Source: Watersipora subatra | Taxonomy: Eukaryota > Bryozoa > Gymnolaemata > Cheilostomatida > Watersiporidae | Direction of reading: 5' to 3' | DNA length: 64,000 nt | Assembly: GCF_963576615.1 (NCBI RefSeq) | Contig: NC_088711.1 | Location: forward strand, 11,278,869-11,342,868 | Part shown: piece by piece, positions 57,101 to 64,000 of the stretch | Numbering within the stretch: the first letter of the stretch is position 1 | How the letters are laid out: every line of letters begins with the position of its first letter | Program-made: the position numbers and the translations under genes | Notes under the pieces: generated by a model | Told to the model about the DNA's origin: nothing | Database searches by the model: none | What the model saw: the letters and a program-made list of their open reading frames with translations, nothing else

Positions 57101-60100
57101 CAGAAATATGAACGAATCAGCGAGAAGAAAATGGCGACCCCGATCGAAGAATTGAGCAAGGGATTTCCGTGTAAGAACTCACATCTTTATAGAAATTGTG
57201 GCATCGGTGTCCCTGAACGAATATCGTCGTCTAATATAACAAGCTATGTTGTTACTCAAACCTAGTGCTGAGCCGCCACAGACATGCTATAGGAGATCTC
57301 CATTCACTTATATCATTTCATAGTCTGGCTTTTGTTTTGAGGAAAATATGTTCATAGTTACAATAAGATATAGATTTGACGGTTTTGTGTGATTGTTTGC
57401 TTGCAGCCGAGTTTGCCACTTACCTAAACTTCTGCAGATCTCTGCGGTTTGATGACAAACCTGACTACAGCTATTTGAGGCAGCTATTTAGGAATCTGTT
57501 TCATAGACATGGATATACATATGATTATGTCTTTGATTGGAACATGCTTAAATTTGTAAGTACAGGACTATTTTAGCTCAGTTTGATGTTAGTTTTGTCA
57601 GTAAAATTCTATGCTAAATGATTTAGCATTACGCTCAATGATCCGTGTTATGCATGCTCACAGCTATTTTTCCAGCACGTTTTTTGACATGATGGGTTGC
57701 TTATGCTGATGCAATCGATTGGCACATAAAGCCAATTCTTTTTATCAAAAACAACACTTTATCAACAGTATAAGTCTAATGCAAGCCTTTCTTGCTGACT
57801 ATGCAGAGTGTAGTGAACCATCTTTCCTTGAAATATATATTGGGAAGTTTTCAGCGAATGCAGGATATCCACTACCAGCTCACAGAATTAGCGGGATCTA
57901 CATGTATATGTGGCTATAAAAAATTTTCTTTTGTCAAAATTAAAAAAGAGAAGAAAAAACGTTCAAATGGCAAACGTCTCGACTGTCTGATTGACACTGC
58001 AAAGGGCTCTTCTCTTCATATGTACAAACTTGGTGAAATAAACCTGCTTCAAATGTATAAGCATAAGCCTTGTGACATGCAGCGTGCTCTCGGGTTATGA
58101 TGACGCTGTTATACAATTTTTTTCCCCTACGATGTAGAACACGATGATTTTTCGCCCTTTTCATACAAACTATTTTTTGCCACACAATATTAACAAAAAT
58201 TTCTCTCAATATTCGAATTTGGCAGTCAGTGTGCTGCTTACGTCGGAATAACAGATGTGGCGATCTGCTATTCGCTGAAATCCTTCTAACAACGAATGAA
58301 AGAGATACGATGCTCGATCTCCCGCAGTTCGGTATTATTCGTTATTAGTTGTTGTGAAAACGAAACCGGAAACAGATAGGTGATGAAATTGTAGCGATAA
58401 AAAAGTTGATGATCAGTGAAATAGTTAAAAATACATACTAAAACTTAGCTTTAAGTATGTGTTTAGTAAGCTAAAGTCATTAAGTTAAGCTGAACGTTCA
58501 TTTTATACGTCTGCCTCGAAGGTAAGAACTCCCTACGGTACGTACTGCACATAGTACATTGTAACGTTACATTTTATTACAGATAATAACTACTAAATAT
58601 AGTAAAGTGTAGGTAACTATAGTTAATAAGGTTAACATACTATTTTGTTACAAAGTTTTAATATACATGTACAGTATTAAAATTTTAATGTTTTTTACTA
58701 GGGGTGTTTGCGTTAGATAATTACTACGGGTTTTCATACCCTTTATGCGACATTTTCGCCTTATTTTGCCAACACTTGAACAAATTAATGTCGTATAGGG
58801 AGGGTCCACCGTATTTATACATATAAATATATGTGTATATTTAAATTTAAGCATAATTCAAATGAGCATAACTCCAAAGTATAACGGCTACCAGAATCTG
58901 TATCATTTAATTGCATAATTGCATAAATTCAATAATATGGATGACTTTTTTACAGAACGCATGTCAACATATTTTTTCTTTATTTAAATTTATTTTGTAA
59001 GTTATGCGTGACTGGCTGCTCTGTAATAAGCCATATCACAAGTTTATATAGATCAGGTAGAATACTAATGAAAACCTATTGTACTGGTAGCCTTATATTT
59101 ATATCTTTTTCAAGATATTCCAGTAGCTGTAATGTTCATCCTGGCTTAAATACTCTTAGTACGCCTGTTCTGCCATTTAGGCCGGTGGTACCTCAGCAGC
59201 AGCCGCATCTCACGCTTCAGGACAAGAAGCATCTGGCTCTAGGCAAGTGCACAGCGGGTTGACTAGACCACATGGTGCTGTTGGAGGAGCGCGGCAGATG
59301 ACTGCTGCCAATCCTATTCACAATGGTATGGTTACAGCTGCCTGCTATCACAAACCTTTCATCCCTGTCTTGAAGGCCCAGCATGAAACTTGAGTCAGGT
59401 TAAATGCCATTTGAATGCAGTCCTGTTGGATAAGTGACATACTGTAAAACCTCTAATTGAACGCCATGGCGCTCTATTTTTTAACCCTTTCTCTATAGTG
59501 GCGGTAAATTGGAGGTGGTGTTCAAATAGAGGCCTGCGTTGTATTTTTCAAATGGCTCGTCAGAATTTTGGGAAGATAAATTTAGCCCTTATCACCTATA
59601 TTTTGCCCTCTTTTGTCAGTGGAGCGGTATTAAACCTTTTGGATGCAATAAATCTGTTAACTTACCTCCAACTTGCCAAAGATCGCTTAATAAATATGCA
59701 TTGAGAAACAGAGAAATACCTCTACCAGTTGATATCTGTTGCTTGCAATTAACATGTGATGATATTATAGCTTGTGTATTGCTTTGCAATTGGTTGGAGC
59801 GTTCAATTTTTATTTCAGCTTGTGTACTACTCTGCAATTGGTTGGAGCATTCAATTTTTATTTCATTCTAAATTTGAAGACATATTTTTATTTTATATTT
59901 AACAGTGTTGAATAAAAGCTCATTGCACTCATTGATATGTTTGCTACAGTTTGTAGTCAGAACTGGCTTTATACGCTTGAAGTTGTCTCTTTGTTATTAA
60001 GTTTCATAGCTTCATAAATTAAATTATTTTGATCCTGCTATTGTTTATTTTACTTTAAAAGCCATTTCTGCCATTTACGTTTACACAATCTAAATGTGTG

Positions 60101-60704
60101 CTCTGGTTGTGAACAGACATTATTAATTTATAATAATAAGTCATTGTAATGAATTGTTATAGTGATAGTAATTGTATGCAAGGATTATTACTTGTGCCCT
60201 AAACCTCTTGTTATATGTGTATTTAGACTAGAGGTAGACTAGGCAACTGCTAGCAAAAACTCTGCCCGCATCGCCTGTATGTGAGCTTAACTTCTTAACG
60301 CCATAAAAAGCAATATAATTTGAACAGAGTATAAAAATCATGAAGTTCGAACTTAAGCCCTTTTCAAGGTTTCCGTACATTGAATTTCAAATTGGTGATT
60401 GTTTGTGATATGCGGAACAAAATTGTTAGTTTTTCCAGTAATTTTCTTGTAACAGTCATGCAATTACATTTGCTGATAATTAATTGTTCAAAGTAATAAT
60501 TTTTTTCTCCGTGCATGTGTTTCTTGAAAAAGATTGTAAGCAGTTTTACATTTTGCTACAGGAATGGTCGGTGATCTATCAAGGGAACCGACGAGATTAA
60601 CCTCTGGTCAGGTCTCCGCTGGTGTGATGAGTAACAGTCTACGACGACGCAGTAAAGAGGATGGAATGGTAACTAGGTCAAAGTCTAGGATGATGCGCAA
60701 ATGA
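48129..60704 (+). CDS. CSNK1E: Casein kinase I delta/epsilon orthologue (8 coding exons)
   Basis: Serine/threonine kinase acting in circadian timing (PER phosphorylation), Wnt signalling and vesicle traffic. Coding exons: 48129-48204, 48973-49083, 50095-50243, 53403-53631, 57000-57170, 57407-57555, 59181-59325, 60562-60704. The sum is 1173 nt, 390 aa, all in phase, against 415-416 in human CSNK1D/E. The start [20 protein letters not shown] matches the family. Numbering equals human: Lys38 (VKLECVK), catalytic Asp128 (HRDIKPDN) and Asp149 (DFGLAKKY), with the substrate-recognition region [13 protein letters not shown]. The kinase domain ends near [19 protein letters not shown]. The C-terminal tail (exons 7-8) is Ser/Arg-rich, ends SKSRMMRK and is less conserved, as expected for the autoinhibitory tail. 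Delta and epsilon split in vertebrates, so the symbol stands for the pre-duplication gene. Confidence 0.95.
48185..48458 (+). repeat. 27-bp tandem array built from the CK1 exon 1 / intron 1 junction
   Basis: Ten copies of a 27-bp unit containing GGGGACATATACCTAG|GTTAGT. The first copy is the real end of CK1 exon 1 (codons for GDIYLG) with its donor at 48205; the other nine lie in the intron. Most intronic copies read CAGGAACATATACCTAG; copies 2 and 4 are identical to the exon. Any downstream donor would retain an in-frame GGT TAG. Confidence 0.95.
51632..51858 (-). repeat. tRNA-derived SINE copy 3
   Basis: It resembles the 27410 copy on the minus strand (AAGCTGAAAGTCACGAGTTG for the B-box side) and shares GACCATCTCTCACG. 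It lies in the CK1 intron between exons 3 and 4. Confidence 0.6.
52068..52122. repeat. 20-bp tandem repeat, ~3 copies
   Basis: AGTACATTGCAAGTCGAT repeated three times, the third with one change. Confidence 0.85.
53632..56999 (+). other. CK1 intron 4
   Basis: A 3.4-kb intron between the exon encoding the catalytic loop and the exon starting [13 protein letters not shown]. Apart from the direct repeat pair (53876, 55252) I see no gene. The open frames at 54036 and 56014 have no domain. Confidence 0.6.
53876..54000. repeat. Dispersed repeat copy (pairs with 55252-55380)
   Basis: AGGTTGACCAATGAGAATTG and following diverged sequence recur directly at 55252-55380 within the same CK1 intron. Confidence 0.7.
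58200..58820. repeat. Degenerate third copy of the mariner-like MITE family
   Basis: Blocks TAGTAAGCTAAAGTCATTA, GCCTCGAAGGTAAGAACTCC and GTACATTGTAACGTTACA match the interior of 23178-23964 in the same order. The termini are too diverged to place. It lies in the CK1 intron between exons 6 and 7. Confidence 0.55.
59769..59868. repeat. ~49-bp tandem duplication
   Basis: GCAATTGGTTGGAGCGTTCA and TTTTTATTTCA occur twice with few differences, between CK1 exons 7 and 8. Confidence 0.85.
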
Positions 60705-61438
60705 TGGAAGCTCTGTGACAACTGGGAATATATATCCTGTACAGGAATGTGTTGCTCAAGTCCGTTTTGATCTCAAGTGACAATAGCAGTTGTGATTTTT
60801 GGTCACAATAAGTTGTGCTGGACCTTGATACACGTTCAGCAGAAGTTAAGAAACAATTTCTTATCAAGTCACATAAATTGTTTTGATTTGGTAGTTAAGG
60901 TTTGTGCCATTGTTGATACCAAATCCTGCTGCCTCGCTGCTTGCACTGTAAATTAGATTCAAAATAGAACAAGCTTATGCTTCTACATTTTTCACCTTGT
61001 GTAGCCACACCTTGTCACCTTGTTCGCCGTGATCTGATCCAGTTTCTCCACTCTTTATATAATATTTATAATTAAAAATGTTTGCTGATCTTACGTATTT
61101 AATACCAGTTTGAAGCGTTCATGTGTTCTAATACAATGATTTTACTCCAGTCAGGATTTTTGATCAAATAATTCTTCAAGGTGTATCCAAGCAAGATATC
61201 TTCTTTTATATCTATAGGTGATGTATTACTATTCTGACGTTGTTCTACGTAATGTTATCACATCCTAAATAGAGAAAACTATGAGTTGAACTTTTATGTA
61301 TGACAAGATAAAAACTAGCAAAGCCTGTGTTGTTGAGGCGGTTAAATTAGCTTTAAGCTTTGCTTTGTCTCCTTACCGCACCAGACTCATTTTATTGTTT
61401 ATTACTCATATTTTATTTATTGTTTACCGTCAAATGAA

Positions 61439-61444
61439 AATAAA
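61439..61444 (+). terminator. Candidate poly(A) signal for CK1
   Basis: AATAAA in AAAATAAAAGG about 735 bp past the stop at 60704. Confidence 0.4.
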
Positions 61445-62041
61445 AGGCAGTGAATGTACATAAACTGCTGAGGGATTTCTTTATACTCATACTACAAAAA
61501 AATTAGGTCAGCGATATAAATATCAACGAAACGAACCTTAGAATGTTGTAGCTCGACTCATACACAAATTCAACATGGTAGAAAAGTCGGTCTGAAGCAA
61601 ACAGCATTCGCATCAACAAATTGTTATGAAATAAATCATCTGAAATCACTTGTGGTACAAAGAAAGTCATTTTGCATTAAGAGTGGCAGTCACATTTTTA
61701 TGGAAGGTTAAAATAGACAATGAAGATAGCAAATCAGAACTTCACAACAATCCAGGCTGCAAAATTAAGCGGTTGGCAGCTCTGCTACTGGTGATGTGCG
61801 AAAGACTATTCTTGGTGTCGGAGACTGGCAGGTCGCGTATCCTTTCCAATATTTTGCTGTCTCTTTGCAGCAATAAGAAGAACGTCTTGTACTTCATTCA
61901 CTCATGTTTCTCTGATCGAGAGAAAAAACAATAGTGTTTGGTGCAACAGAGTCTATGGTTGCAGCTCTGTAGCAAAATACTTAGGCGCTCTATGTAGAAA
62001 GGCAAGAAGTGACATGCAAACACCCTGATGATTAAGTTATG

Positions 62042-62290
62042 GTTACTAGTATATTTGTCAGCCGCGTGCACTGTATGAGATTGTCATGAGCAATTGGTAT
62101 ACGAATGAGGAATTATCTCATGAGGTGGTAAGGCGCCTGAGTAGTGTTACAGTTATGTAGTGGTAACGTGCTTACCTTTTAATCTGGCGCCAAGGGTTTA
62201 ATTCTCGCGTGAGGCAATCTTTTTTCTAATGCTCTTCACATGACTTCGGACAGTTGGACGGACACTGCTCTTATTATAGTAAAGATAAGA
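62042..62290 (+). repeat. tRNA-derived SINE copy 4
   Basis: It has GTAGTGGTAACGTGC (A-box side) and GGGTTTAATTCTCGC (degenerate B box), then CTTCGGACAGTTGGACGGAC and the terminal ATTATAGTAAAGAT shared with the 26968 copy. It starts near ACTAGTATATTTGTCAG. Confidence 0.7.
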
Positions 62291-63189
62291 TCATGCATAG
62301 CTTTAGGCAATGTTTTGTGCCGGCTCTGCGATTTGCTTGTCTGAGTGGACCTTAAGATGTAAACATGAGTAAGTCTAATAAACTTTGTGATATACCTTTT
62401 AGCAGACACTCACGTTATTTTGCAAGTTTATTAAATGAATTGAAATCTCATTTGAAACAGCGGCTAGCAATCTTTTAGAGCAATGTTTTAATAGCTTACA
62501 GAAATTCAAATTATTTGAATTTTCAACCGCAAAAAAGTGTTCAAATGTTAGCACATCATTTATGTGTTAACACATAATCTTTGTGTTGATATTATGTGTT
62601 AACATTATGTGTTAACATATAATCTATGTCTAAAAGATTATCTAGGCTGGACTGATGCAATCAGCGAATATGATTTAGTACAAAAACTCATCGTTCTGTA
62701 AATGATGACAACATAAAATGTTTGAGCGTCAGCAATTCTGCTTTTCATAACAAATAGTTTACATATACTGTACATGTAGGCGTATATGTATTGTTATAGG
62801 TATGTAGGTATGTACTTTTTGGAAACTTTAAAAAACTTTTGTAGATTTGCCAAATTTGTGTAGTCATTTCGGAGTATAAATTAAAAAAGCATGCAGGCAA
62901 GTCAAAAATTATTTTATATTTATAATGTGGTTTCAGATTTTCCCAAAACTGAAGATTGAGTCACTGTATAGATTGCCCCAAGACCGTTTTAATCGCATAA
63001 TGCACAATGACTCTAGTCTAAAAGGGGGTTAGAACGCCAGCAAATATTAAAGTCGGTCACATGCTTGATGTTTCTAACACTATTCGCGCTATAGGCGATC
63101 TTAAATTGCTTGAGACAGTTTAACCTCTTGACAAAAGTGGTTGTTATTGAGTACAAATATCCATCCCACAACTAAGTCTTGCGTCGACT

Positions 63190-64000
63190 AAGTTTTTTTA
63201 GGTCCAACATGGATAAACTAAGGGATATAACCGCCTTCTTTACTTGTCTCCACCCTAGTACTTGTCCTTGCGGCCTGACAGCCAAGTGTATTCTTATGGG
63301 CTCAATGACGTCCTAACACACCCACTCGAAGATATTCTGTTTGTATCAAACATCCCCAAACACCAAGACCAGTATATGGTACTGGTCAAAAAACACTTCC
63401 TGTTACTATCTTAATGATTCTACTCAGACAAAACAACCCAGAGCAGGCACCAGTCTATCTTACCATTATGGCAGCACTAAACAAAGGTCTCCATAAAATT
63501 GAGGAATATAGCATCTGGACAAGAAGAAAAAATATGTTGTAGTCAAAGATAGTACAATTTATGCATACAGAACCAGGAAAATCATCACGTGTCAACATCA
63601 TGAAAGTGTGGCAGCGTACTGTCATCCTGGTTACCTCCAGGACTGGAAGAAGCTACTTAAAAGTGATAGGAAGACAGATCCAGACGCTTTAAAAGACGGC
63701 GTACAGTTTGGAGACACAAGTAAGTCATTGTACATAAACATGTATAACAGTGGTACAATACTGATACAAGGCAACATGACCTACTCACTGGAAAATGTAG
63801 GAAGACTGGTCTCAGCACTGCCTGGACTGGAACCAAACACCGGGAAAATATTAACACTCATTAAGGAAGCAACCAAACTTTTCCCAACAAACACATACAG
63901 ACAATTTGTAGACCTACCTCTGATAGTACAATATAACAGTCCATTTGAACCTAATGAGAAGCTAAACACACTTCAAGTTCAACCAAGGGACAATGACAAG
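63190..64000 (+). pseudogene. Decayed open frame running off the window, probably transposon-derived
   Basis: A plus-strand frame is open from 63512 to the end (163 codons, no stop), with AAYCHPGYLQDWKKLL, SLYINMYNSGTILIQGN and TNTYRQFVDLPLIVQYNSPF. Upstream, in another frame (about 63395-63530), coding-like sequence (LRQNNPEQAPVYLTIMAAL) seems to join it across an A-rich run, suggesting a frameshift. No intron borders are evident and I do not recognise the family. The 'VYxxGTxxIQG' pattern recalls accessory segments of some invertebrate retroelements, but this is inference. It could also be the start of a real gene to the right. Confidence 0.45.

Larger units (their letters stand above)
60705..63190. 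other. CK1 3' UTR and downstream intergenic region
   Basis: The first canonical AATAAA noticed after the CK1 stop is at 61439-61444, giving a 3' UTR of about 740 bp. The rest is AT-rich with a SINE (62042-62290) and short TGTTAACA-type repeats near 62540-62625. No gene seen. Confidence 0.5.

Overview
The window is animal genomic DNA. It is AT-rich and intron-rich, with GT/AG introns, AATAAA poly(A) signals and many short non-autonomous transposons. The proteins look metazoan. The mix of repeats (hAT, TTAA-targeting and mariner-like MITEs, a tRNA-derived SINE, a short-LTR Ty3/gypsy element) suggests a marine invertebrate, probably a lophotrochozoan. The species cannot be fixed from sequence alone. 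Most long open frames here are chance ORFs in introns. The real genes are split into short exons, which I assembled by splice-site phase and by homology to known families.

Layout: (1) 1-7434, + strand: the 3' part of an ERLEC1/XTP3-B-like ER lectin, ending with a complete second MRH domain. Its introns hold a hAT-type element (2175-3379) and a 28-bp satellite of about 63 copies (3733-5510). (2) 8504-42823, - strand: a complete PDIA5-like protein disulfide isomerase in 19 exons. The summed CDS is 1944 nt, exactly in frame (647 aa), from a signal peptide to a DDEL C-terminus. It carries four CGHC thioredoxin domains, where vertebrate PDIA5 has three. Its introns hold palindromic foldback transposons, nested insertions, SINEs, a LINE fragment and a decayed Ty3/gypsy element. 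(3) 43970-45903, + strand: a three-exon CYB561D-type cytochrome b561, head-to-head with the PDIA5-like gene across about 1.15 kb. (4) 48129-60704, + strand: a casein kinase I delta/epsilon orthologue in eight coding exons (390 aa). Its first exon/intron junction has been amplified into a 27-bp tandem array. (5) 63190-64000: a decayed open frame, probably from a transposon, running off the end of the window.

ERLEC1 (recognition of trimmed glycans in ER-associated degradation) and PDIA5 (disulfide chemistry) both act in the ER lumen and are convergent here, with poly(A) signals about 120 bp apart. I see no operon or shared regulation beyond that arrangement. The most unusual signals are the CK1 splice-donor array, the extra PDIA5 thioredoxin domain, the inverted repeats that bracket two PDIA5 exons, and a 333-bp almost perfect palindrome.
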